Assembly: GCF_017487345.1 (NCBI RefSeq) | Contig: NZ_CP062006.1 | Coordinates: 681,001-745,000 of the forward strand | Source of the DNA: Brevundimonas pondensis | GTDB taxonomy: Bacteria; Pseudomonadota; Alphaproteobacteria; Caulobacterales; Caulobacteraceae | Direction: 5' to 3' | Length of the DNA: 64,000 nt | Shown: one piece after another, positions 57,116 to 64,000 of the stretch | Numbering within the stretch: position 1 is the first letter of the stretch | How the letters are laid out: every line of letters starts with the position of its first letter | Notes under the pieces: model-generated | What the model was told of the DNA's origin: nothing | The model's database searches: none | What the model saw: the letters and a program-made list of their open reading frames with translations, nothing else | Made by a program: the position numbers and the translations under genes

Positions 57116-58009
57116 ATGCGGGTGGGGATCAAGAAATTGCTGGCTGGATCAGCAGGCTTCATCGGCCTGATGGCCCTGGCGGACGTGGCGTCCGCAGCGA
57201 CGGGATGCAATCCGGGCGGCTGCCAGCCGCCCCCGCCGCCTCCGCCGCCTCCGGTGCCATGCTGCCAGCCGCCGCGTCCGCCGCAACCGCCGGTGACGCC
57301 GCCGGGCACGCCGTGCTGCACGACGCCGCCTCCGCCGCCGTGCTGCTCGGGCGGCGGCAACGTGAACGTCAACGTCAACGTCAATGCGAGCGCCAGCGCC
57401 AAGGCGACGGCGCGCGCCTATGCCGGATCGCGCAGCGGGGCGACGGTGATCGTCGGCGGCGGCGGCGGCGCCTACTTCAACGTCGATCAACCCTATCCGA
57501 CGACGATCCAGGGGCTGTCGGTCGAAGGCAAGACTATGGAGATGGTCCGCGTTCCCTATACGGCTTCGCGCCGCATGGAGAAGCGGGTGGTCATCCAGGC
57601 CGTCTGCATCGATGACCGCGCCGTGCCGCACCCGGCCTCGCAGGTCCGTCCCGGTCGCGACGTGGCGACCGACTATGAGGGCGAACTGTATCGCTGCATC
57701 GCCGGCACCAAGCTGCAATGGACCATCGCTGACGAGGCCGGCGGTCCGGGCGAGACCATCAACTGCAACAAGCGCGAGGCCCTGTGGTACGGCCGCGGCG
57801 GCCAGTTGGAGTGCCGGCCCGAGAAGCAGGAGCGTGATTGCAACGAGCGTTCGCTGCTGCGCCGCTATGGCGCGGGTGTGAAGGTGCTGACCATGATCCG
57901 GGAGGAATCCTACACCGAGTATCGTGAGGAGATGGTCGAGACCGCCGGGGCTGTGGCCTCGGGCGCAGTCATCATGCTGGACGGCGGCGTCGGCGGCCGC
58001 GTCTTCTGA
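57116..58009 (+). CDS. Exported protein with Cys-Cys/poly-Pro head and NV repeat
   Basis: A 297-residue protein with a signal peptide ending ALADVASA. The mature part starts with paired Cys among poly-Pro runs (GCNPGGCQPPPP, PVPCCQPP, GTPCCTTPP, PPCCSGGG), then an NVNVNVN stretch, a Gly-rich run and a folded C-terminal domain of about 170 residues with six Cys (VIQAVCIDD, LYRCIAGT, TINCNKRE, QLECRPE). The C-terminal part has the look of an exported Caulobacterales family of unknown function. Surface or extracellular use is likely. A terminator follows. Confidence 0.75.
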   Translation: MRVGIKKLLAGSAGFIGLMALADVASAATGCNPGGCQPPPPPPPPPVPCCQPPRPPQPPVTPPGTPCCTTPPPPPCCSGGGNVNVNVNVNASASAKATARAYAGSRSGATVIVGGGGGAYFNVDQPYPTTIQGLSVEGKTMEMVRVPYTASRRMEKRVVIQAVCIDDRAVPHPASQVRPGRDVATDYEGELYRCIAGTKLQWTIADEAGGPGETINCNKREALWYGRGGQLECRPEKQERDCNERSLLRRYGAGVKVLTMIREESYTEYREEMVETAGAVASGAVIMLDGGVGGRVF

Positions 58010-58087
58010 ACAGGCCGTTCAGCCTGGCGTCAGGCGGATTGAGCCAGATTGCCGGCATCGACTCTCCGTCGATAGGCCAAAAGACTT

Positions 58088-58121
58088 GGGGCCCCGATCC
58101 AGCGGATCGGGGCCCCTTTTT
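58088..58121 (+). terminator. Rho-independent terminator
   Basis: A perfect 13-bp stem GGGGCCCCGATCC/GGATCGGGGCCCC (58088-58100 with 58104-58116) is followed by TTTTT. It serves the gene at 57116-58009. Confidence 0.92.
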
Positions 58122-58137
58122 GTCCTGACTTCGCGCC

Positions 58138-61020
58138 TTACTGGGCCGGAGCCTTGTCCGAGACGACCTCAGCCTTCCACGCCGTGTTCGCCGTCAGGTA
58201 TTGGCGAGCGGCGGCCTGGATGTCGGCGGCGGTGAAGGATTCCAGATCGCTGATGTGCGTCTGGATCTGCTCCAGCGAAGCCGGTTTGGCGGCCAGGTCT
58301 TCCAGTTGGCCGAGCCAGTACTCGTTCCCGGCCTGACTGCGGCGCAGGCTTTCGATCAACGGCAGACGGGCGCGGTTCATTTCGTCTTCCGTCACCGGCG
58401 TGTCGCGCAGAGAAGCGGTGATCGCATCCACTGCGGCGTAGAAGGCGGGGAGCTTGTCCGTCGCCGTCTCGGCCATCACGAAGATGGAGCCGTAGCCCTT
58501 GAACACGTCAGAGGCTGACGAACCGACGCGCGGTGAATAGGCCAGGGCCTGCTTCTCGCGGATTTCGTCCAGCACGCGCAGCTTGAAGACCTCGGCCAGG
58601 ATATTGACCTTGCGGGCCTCCGTGCGGTCATCGACGGCGTCGGTGGTCGGCCAGGCGATGTAGCCGAGAGCCTGCTCGACCGGACCCGTGTGCGTCAGAC
58701 GCACCGGTTGCGCGCTGGGCGCCGGGAATCGGCGTTGGTCCGAGCCCGGCAGCGGCTGGGCCGCGGGTGCGCGAGCAGGTAGGGCGGCGAAGGTCGAGGC
58801 CACGGCCTTGATCGCGTCATCGACCGTGACATCTCCGACCATGACGATGTCGATCGGACCTGCGGACAGGCCCTGGGTCAGGCCTTGCTTCAGGTCGTCC
58901 AGGGTGAAGGCGGCGATCTCGGCCGCTGACGGCACGGCTTCGCGTTTGTCGCCACTGGCCAGGAGGCCGGCAGCCTGGATGCCGAAGGCGCCGCCGGGCG
59001 TGGCCAACTGTTGGGTCAGGATCTGCGGGAAGAAGGCCTTGATCTGCTCGAAAGGCGCGGCGCGAAGGCCCGGATCGGTCAGATAGGCGGCCAGCACCTG
59101 CATTTGCAGTTGCAGATCGGCGGGGCGGGTGGCGCCCGAGAGCTGATAGGCGTCACCGTCGATCGAGAAGCCCGCGCTGTAGATCTTGCCGGTCAGAACG
59201 CGGCTCAGCTCATCCGCCGTCAGCTTGCCCAGGCCGCCCTGGGTGAAGACCATCGGGGCAAGCATCTGCGGGGTGAAGCGGTCGGTGGGCAGGCCTTCTT
59301 CACCGATGCCGGTGCGCACCGTCATCAGGACCTGCTCGTCCTTGAAATCAGTCGGCTTGACCGTAAGGCGCACGCCGTTCGGGAAGGTGACGACCGTGGC
59401 GCCCACAGCGGCGACCTCGGTACGGCTGCTTGGCGCGGCGGCGGCGCCGAAGTCGGCGTAGGGCCATTCCAGCTGGGCCTGCTCGGCGCGGGCGGTGACG
59501 GCGACAGAGCGGCTGGCTTCCAGAGCAGCGGTGACGCCAGCCTCTCCGCCTTCGATGGCTTCGGGCGTGACGACAAGCGCCAGCGGGCCGTAGCCCTCGA
59601 ACACCGCCTTGACCGCGCTGCTGACCTGATCGGCCTTCAGGTCCTTAACTCCGGCCTCGAACAACGCGAGGTTGGCGGCCGGAGACGAGAAGACCTTGTC
59701 ATCATTGGTCGCGCCCAGAAGGGCGTTGGCCAGGCTGGGCGTGCTGCGCGTCGCGGCGGCCTGGACGGCGTTCTCCAGCGCGGTGCGGGAGTTGGCGATC
59801 TCGCGGTCCAGTTCGACCTGGGTCACGCCGAACTGGACCAGGCGGCGCTGTTCCTGCTCGATGGTTTCAAGCGCGCGCTTCAGACCACCGGGATTGAAGT
59901 TGGCCGAGACGCTGCCGAGGTCGACCGTCTTGAACAGGCTGCCCTGACTGGCGCTGGCGGTGATGAAGGGCGGGTTGTCGGCGCGAGCGATCTCGCCCAG
60001 GCGGCGGTTCAGAACCGCCAGGCCCAGGTTCTGCACCAGGGCTTCGCGACGCTCGGTGACGGTGTCGGGGTCCAGGTCGGGGTTGCGGATCCAGTTCAGC
60101 TGGATCGACGACTGGATGCCGGGTTCGACCAGGATGCGGGTCTCGGCCGAACGCGGGGCGACGGTTCCCAGATCGGGATTCGGACCGTCAGCGGCCTTGG
60201 GCGCCCAGTCCGAGAAGGTCGCCTTGATCTTGGCCTCCATCTGATCGACGTCAAAGTCGCCGACCGCGATCATGGTCGCGCGTTCCGGGCGATAATAGGC
60301 GTTGTAGAACTCGACGAAGCGTTCACGCGGGGCCGAGCGGATGATGCTGAGGTCGCCGATGGGCAGGCGGTTCGACAGACGCTGACCGGAAGCCAGCAAG
60401 GCGAGCTGGGCCTTGATCGAACGCAGGGCGGGGGTGTTGCGCAGGCGTTCTTCACCTTCGATCACGCCGCGCTCGGCGTCGATGTCCTCGGCCTTCATCA
60501 GGGCCTCGGAGACCTGCTCGCGCATGATGCGCAGCGAGGTGTCGACGGTCTCGTCGTTGGTGCGGGGCAGCTCCAGCGTATAGGCGGTCTGGTCAAAGCT
60601 GGTGAAGGCGTTGGTGTCGGCGCCGAAGGCTAGGCCCAGACGCTCCAGAATCCGCAGGAGCTCATTTTCCGGCACATTGGTCGTGCCGTTGAAGGCCATG
60701 TGCTCCATGAAGTGGGCCAGACCCAGCTGGTCGTCGTTCTCCATCAGCGAACCGGCGGCGATGCGCAGGCGCAGCGACGCCTGGCCGGGCGGCGTGGCGT
60801 TTTTCAGGATGGCGTAGCGCATGCCGTTCGGCAGGACGCCGAAACGAACGTTGGCGTCAGCGGGAACATCGCTGGCGGCCTGGGCCCAGGGCTGAGACGG
60901 CTGGGCGTCCTGCGCGGCGACGACCGCGGGGGGCGTCAGGGCGACGGCGGGCAGGGCGGCCCCGCCCAGAAGGGCGAGGCTGGAGGCGGCGAGCAGCAGC
61001 AGGCGGCGAGGGGATCGCAT
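58138..61020 (-). CDS. M16 family zinc metallopeptidase
   Basis: A 960-residue exported protease with two M16 halves. The active half has the inverted zinc motif H-x-x-E-H at residues 103-107 (HFMEH) and the distal Glu in ERGVIEGEERL. The second half (residues about 500-960) is the inactive partner domain. The signal peptide is MRSPRRLLLLAASSLALLGG. The closest general type is PqqL/pitrilysin-like periplasmic enzymes. Substrate unknown. It is downstream of hfaD on the same strand, but separated by 135 bp. Confidence 0.93.
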   Translation of the reverse strand: MRSPRRLLLLAASSLALLGGAALPAVALTPPAVVAAQDAQPSQPWAQAASDVPADANVRFGVLPNGMRYAILKNATPPGQASLRLRIAAGSLMENDDQLGLAHFMEHMAFNGTTNVPENELLRILERLGLAFGADTNAFTSFDQTAYTLELPRTNDETVDTSLRIMREQVSEALMKAEDIDAERGVIEGEERLRNTPALRSIKAQLALLASGQRLSNRLPIGDLSIIRSAPRERFVEFYNAYYRPERATMIAVGDFDVDQMEAKIKATFSDWAPKAADGPNPDLGTVAPRSAETRILVEPGIQSSIQLNWIRNPDLDPDTVTERREALVQNLGLAVLNRRLGEIARADNPPFITASASQGSLFKTVDLGSVSANFNPGGLKRALETIEQEQRRLVQFGVTQVELDREIANSRTALENAVQAAATRSTPSLANALLGATNDDKVFSSPAANLALFEAGVKDLKADQVSSAVKAVFEGYGPLALVVTPEAIEGGEAGVTAALEASRSVAVTARAEQAQLEWPYADFGAAAAPSSRTEVAAVGATVVTFPNGVRLTVKPTDFKDEQVLMTVRTGIGEEGLPTDRFTPQMLAPMVFTQGGLGKLTADELSRVLTGKIYSAGFSIDGDAYQLSGATRPADLQLQMQVLAAYLTDPGLRAAPFEQIKAFFPQILTQQLATPGGAFGIQAAGLLASGDKREAVPSAAEIAAFTLDDLKQGLTQGLSAGPIDIVMVGDVTVDDAIKAVASTFAALPARAPAAQPLPGSDQRRFPAPSAQPVRLTHTGPVEQALGYIAWPTTDAVDDRTEARKVNILAEVFKLRVLDEIREKQALAYSPRVGSSASDVFKGYGSIFVMAETATDKLPAFYAAVDAITASLRDTPVTEDEMNRARLPLIESLRRSQAGNEYWLGQLEDLAAKPASLEQIQTHISDLESFTAADIQAAARQYLTANTAWKAEVVSDKAPAQ

Positions 61021-61155
61021 TCAGTATAGTCTCCGGACCGTGCGATCAGGCTGCCCCCGGGACTGACTGCGGCCCTGCACGTTGGTCGCGTGCAATGGCG
61101 TATGCACGTTCGACCAAAGTGACAAAGGTCCTTGACTGCCTCAAGTTACCGAAAG

Positions 61156-62409
61156 TTAATTTCCACCCCCGCCGCCATTTCCGGTGACATAGAAGCTCGC
61201 CGTATTGCCGACGGCGTTGGCGCCGCTGATGACATGGCGGCTGGGACCGCTGATGGTCGTATTGGCCACGGCGTTGATATTGCCGTTGTTGACCTGGACG
61301 CTGTTGGCGTTGAGGTCGCCGCCGCAGGTCGAGCAGGCGTAGCCGGTGACCGAGTTGCCCGCCGCGTTGGCGCCGACATAGGCGTCATAGCCCTTGCCGC
61401 CCTGGAAGGTGGCGGTGACGTCGACGCCGCCGCTGTTCAACTGGCTGTTGTCGATCTTGACGTAGATGTCCTGGTTGCCGACCGAGACCTCGTTGCCCAC
61501 GCCGCTGGCGCTGGCGGTTGCACGTCCGTAGTCATAGGCGAAGACGCGTGCGGCGCTGCGGATCTGGGCGTCATTTTCCTGATCCGTGCGCGTGATCAGT
61601 GCGCCGCCGTGGTTATAGGTCGCCGCCAGGTTGCCAGCCGCGTTGGCGCGACCCGCCAGATCCCAGGCGTTTCCCGCATTGGGATTCACCGCCGCCTCGA
61701 CCATCCCGCCCTGCGACCGCTGGCGGATCGTGGTGTTCTGGTTCGAGGCGCCGGCGCTGGTGATCTGGACCGCATTGGCGACAGCCTGACCCGAGAAGTC
61801 GGCGGCGGCCGGGATGTACTGGGTGTTGGCGACATTGTGGGCGCGGACGTCGCCGGAGGTGGTCTGCTCGATCGTGCCGCGCACGGCCGTGTTGGTCCCC
61901 CCTAGAGCGGTCGTATTGCCCAGGGCTCCGACAGCGATATTGGCGCCGCCCAGCAGGCGCGCGTCGCTGTTGACGATCTCGCTGCGAGCGCGGACGTCAC
62001 CTTCGACACCTTGGCGAGCGTTCACGGTGGAGGCGGCGTTGTTGGTCGTCGCCGCCAGATAGTTGCCGCGCGCCTGAATGACGCCGGTGACGGGGCCGGA
62101 GGTGTCGCCACGCAGCGTCATCGAGGTGCGCGCGACGGTCTCGCCGCGCGCAACCTGGTCCGAGCGCAGGTTCAGCCGGCCGTTGTCGGCGCCGCCGACA
62201 GCGGCATTGGACTGGGCGGCGGTCGAGGCGGTGACCTGGCCTCTGACGTCGACGACGTTCAGGGTCTGGCCGGCGACGACGTCGCCCAGCTGAAGCTGGT
62301 TGTTCAGGACGAGCGCGCCGTCCTGGGCGGAAGCCGCGTTAGCGGCTGCCGCGCACAGCGCTGTCGCGGCGATCGTGCCAGCGAGACGGGTCCGCGCGAG
62401 TTTGGCCAT
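61156..62409 (-). CDS. hfaD: Holdfast anchoring protein HfaD
   Basis: A 417-residue outer-membrane-attached protein from ATG 62409 (an in-frame ATG at 62430 is also possible). The signal peptide is MAKLARTRLAG...NAASA. The mature chain is Gly/Asn/Thr-rich with short beta-strand repeats such as NNAASTVNARQ, GNTTALGGTN and NEVSVGNQDIYVK, like HfaD of Caulobacter, which tethers the polar adhesive holdfast to the cell. The end is TGNGGGGGN. It follows hfaB, whose 3' end overlaps it by 71 bp. Confidence 0.85.
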   Translation of the reverse strand: MAKLARTRLAGTIAATALCAAAANAASAQDGALVLNNQLQLGDVVAGQTLNVVDVRGQVTASTAAQSNAAVGGADNGRLNLRSDQVARGETVARTSMTLRGDTSGPVTGVIQARGNYLAATTNNAASTVNARQGVEGDVRARSEIVNSDARLLGGANIAVGALGNTTALGGTNTAVRGTIEQTTSGDVRAHNVANTQYIPAAADFSGQAVANAVQITSAGASNQNTTIRQRSQGGMVEAAVNPNAGNAWDLAGRANAAGNLAATYNHGGALITRTDQENDAQIRSAARVFAYDYGRATASASGVGNEVSVGNQDIYVKIDNSQLNSGGVDVTATFQGGKGYDAYVGANAAGNSVTGYACSTCGGDLNANSVQVNNGNINAVANTTISGPSRHVISGANAVGNTASFYVTGNGGGGGN

Positions 62410-63352
62410 TGTTCGTGTCCGTGTTGGCATAGGCGGGGTAGAAGCCGCCGGTCGGGCCGACAGGGGTGTCGGCGAGGGGGTCGTTGGCGGGGTTCAGGCA
62501 GACTTCCGGGCCGGGGGCGCCGTACAGGTTGGCCATGAACTCGACGGTGGCGCGTTCCACCAGGGCGCGGACGGCCAGTTGAACCGGCTCCATGCCGCTG
62601 GTGCCAGCCGAGATGTCGAAGACGTTGCCGTTCAGGAAGTCGAACACGCCCGCCGAGATTTCGCGGCCGACGATCTGCTTCTGGTAGGAGACGACGTCAA
62701 CGACCTCGAGCGTGGTGGTCTGGACCAGGCGCAGATCGATCGCGACGTTCATCACGAAGACCTTGCCGGTCAGCATGCCCGAGCCGCCGCCCTGTTCGAC
62801 CTCGCCCCCGGCGATGTCGAAACCGCCCGAGCGGATGTTGTAGTTCACCTCGGTGATGCCGCCGACCACATAGAAGTCCGAGCCCGGCACCTGACCGGCC
62901 AGGATGCGGCGGTAGGCGGCGTCCTGGGGCGCGCCGTTGGGCTGGTCGTCGCCGATCAGCTTGTTGTTGGCGTAGCGCAGCTCCAGCTCGGAAACCGAGG
63001 TGTCGTAGCGTTCGACGATTCGCGCGCCGGCCTTGGCCAGGGCGGTGTTCGCCATCAGCGAGGCGCCTTGCGTGATCTGACGACCGCCGTCGGCCGAGAC
63101 CGTGCCGGTGTAGTCGCTGATCCGGCCGACCGCCATGCGCGGCGAGGGCAGATTATAGCGGCGAGCATAGTCGGCCAGGCAGTAGAGCGCGGTCGAATAG
63201 GGCGTCGGGTTCGACGTGACCGGCGCGTTGCCGATCGGCTTGGCGTACTGGCCCGAAGGACCGGCGCTGGTGCTGGCGCAGCCGGCCAGCAGGGCGGCGA
63301 CGGCGGCGACGGCGACAGCGGCGCGAGCGCGCAGGGAAATGTTGGTGCTCAT
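62339..63352 (-). CDS. hfaB: Holdfast anchoring lipoprotein HfaB (CsgG family)
   Basis: A 337-residue CsgG-like secretion lipoprotein starting at ATG 63352, overlapping the hfaA stop by 4 bp. The lipobox is LLAGC. Typical parts are RMAVGRISDYTG, GSDFYVVGGITEVNYN, VAIDLRLVQTTTLEVVDVVSYQKQIVG (in parts). It should form the outer-membrane channel that exports HfaA and HfaD. The last 24 codons overlap the hfaD signal region and look atypical (RADPSRWHDRRDSAVRGSR), so the 3' end may be extended by a small frame change. Confidence 0.92.
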   Translation of the reverse strand: MSTNISLRARAAVAVAAVAALLAGCASTSAGPSGQYAKPIGNAPVTSNPTPYSTALYCLADYARRYNLPSPRMAVGRISDYTGTVSADGGRQITQGASLMANTALAKAGARIVERYDTSVSELELRYANNKLIGDDQPNGAPQDAAYRRILAGQVPGSDFYVVGGITEVNYNIRSGGFDIAGGEVEQGGGSGMLTGKVFVMNVAIDLRLVQTTTLEVVDVVSYQKQIVGREISAGVFDFLNGNVFDISAGTSGMEPVQLAVRALVERATVEFMANLYGAPGPEVCLNPANDPLADTPVGPTGGFYPAYANTDTNNGQTRADPSRWHDRRDSAVRGSR

Positions 63353-63783
63353 GGGAAAACCAGCGATCCGTTCAGGGCCGTGCCGGCGGTGACATTGCCG
63401 GTGTTGGTCTGGGTGGAGTTGACGATGACGGTGTTGCGGTTGCCCTGCACCACCACGTTCAGATTGTTGCCGATGGCCGTGGCCCCGGCGATGTTGCTTC
63501 CGCCCTGGCCCGAGCCCACGTGGCCGGCCGAGACGCCGGCGCTGCTGCTGGAATAGCTGCTGGCGCCAGCCTGGATGATGCCGTCGACGATCAGGCGATT
63601 GCCGTTGGCGTCGCGGGTCGAGCCCGTGGCGTTCTGGGCGGTGGTGTAGCGCGAGCCGCCGTAGCCCGCCTGGAACTGGGCGGCGCCTGCGGAGCCCGAC
63701 GATTGGGCCGCGGTCGCGCCGACGCCGGCGATCAGGCTGATCGTCAGGGTCGCTACCGGCAGTGTCAGTCTTTGGGACGGCAT
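63349..63783 (-). CDS. hfaA: Holdfast anchoring protein HfaA (curlin-like)
   Basis: A 144-residue secreted protein from ATG 63783, with GGAG seven bases upstream. After the signal (LTLPVATLTISLIAG...TAAQ) the chain is rich in Gly, Ser, Asn and Gln, with curlin-like strands such as GNNLNVVVQGNRNTVIV. HfaA is the amyloid-like anchor component in Caulobacter. It is first in the hfaA-hfaB-hfaD operon. A single TTAAC lies about 80 bp upstream. Confidence 0.88.
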   Translation of the reverse strand: MPSQRLTLPVATLTISLIAGVGATAAQSSGSAGAAQFQAGYGGSRYTTAQNATGSTRDANGNRLIVDGIIQAGASSYSSSSAGVSAGHVGSGQGGSNIAGATAIGNNLNVVVQGNRNTVIVNSTQTNTGNVTAGTALNGSLVFP

Positions 63784-63892
63784 GAGAGGCTCCGCAGTGT
63801 CTATGCGGCTCACTCAGCAACGGTCGTGCCAAAGCGAAATGGTGGTTTTGGGACGCCTTGAGGTTAACGGCGACATTGTCCATCAAGGGAGC

Positions 63893-64000
63893 ATGCAAGA
63901 GCCATCCCCCCCGTCGGCCCCGCAGCGCGAGAAGATCCTGAACGCGCCCTTCCTGCCTGTACTGATCGCGGCTTCCATGCCGGTGCTGTACTGGTTCCAG
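63893..64000 (+). CDS. Membrane protein N-terminus, possibly a rhomboid protease, cut by window end
   Basis: Thirty-six codons are visible from ATG 63893, with AAGGGAG just upstream. They encode a Pro-rich start (QEPSPPSAPQREKILNAP) and the beginning of a hydrophobic helix (LPVLIAASMPVLYWF). The P-rich, R-E-x-I-x-N-A-P start resembles alphaproteobacterial rhomboid proteases, but too little is present to be sure. It is divergent from hfaA. Confidence 0.5.
   Translation, partial: MQEPSPPSAPQREKILNAPFLPVLIAASMPVLYWFQ

Overview
This window is a high-G+C alphaproteobacterial chromosome segment, most likely from the Caulobacteraceae and probably Brevundimonas-like. The evidence is the set of Caulobacterales cell-cycle and polarity genes it carries: the 3' part of cckA (hybrid histidine kinase), ctrA (master response regulator), a MucR/Ros regulator, fliI-fliJ and a holdfast-anchor operon hfaA-hfaB-hfaD. 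The genus is inferred; no rRNA or tRNA gene was seen to confirm it.

Layout. 0-9 kb: cckA (cut by the window start), sodB, rpsD, two related small lipoproteins, a MHYT-GGDEF-EAL cyclic-di-GMP protein and an old-yellow-enzyme reductase. 9-20 kb: thioesterase, monothiol glutaredoxin, LysR/MFS divergent pair, MocR/YczE divergent pair, SDR, prfC and several small hypotheticals. 20-26.5 kb is the cell-cycle core: a candidate structured sRNA, a DUF6456 gene and a DnaA-domain-IV-like gene divergent from ctrA, a ctrA promoter with four GANTC (CcrM) sites in 33 bp, then the fliI-fliJ-GH10 xylanase operon. 26.5-38 kb: soluble PAS chemoreceptor, RhtA-like exporter/Lrp pair, cysK, mucR flanked by two DUF2336 genes, a proline-rich exported protein, an orphan substrate-binding lipoprotein, and a 756-bp gene-free stretch with large hairpins and DnaA-box-like motifs. 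38-46 kb: an ABC-F gene broken by a frameshift, an HscC-type Hsp70 with a membrane J-domain partner, a TetR/SMR efflux pair and hslO. 46-58 kb: a SerB-SerA fusion, GDSL autotransporter esterase, LytM peptidase, ABC exporter, CPA2 antiporter lacking its RCK domain, PhoH, gamma carbonic anhydrase and a Cys/Pro-rich exported protein. 58-64 kb: M16 peptidase, hfaD-hfaB-hfaA, and the start of a membrane protein gene cut by the window end.

Working together. CckA phosphorylates CtrA through a phosphorelay, and MucR is known in Caulobacter to act on the same regulon. CtrA outputs in that family include flagellar genes (fliI, fliJ here) and holdfast genes (hfa here). The window therefore holds both the controllers and some likely targets of the swarmer-to-stalked programme. 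The remaining genes are mostly housekeeping, envelope and stress functions. No insertion sequence, prophage or CRISPR array was found. The strongest second-look items are the GANTC cluster, the DnaA-like gene next to ctrA, the sRNA candidate, the SerB-SerA fusion, the MocR operator and the structured intergenic region at 36.1-36.9 kb.
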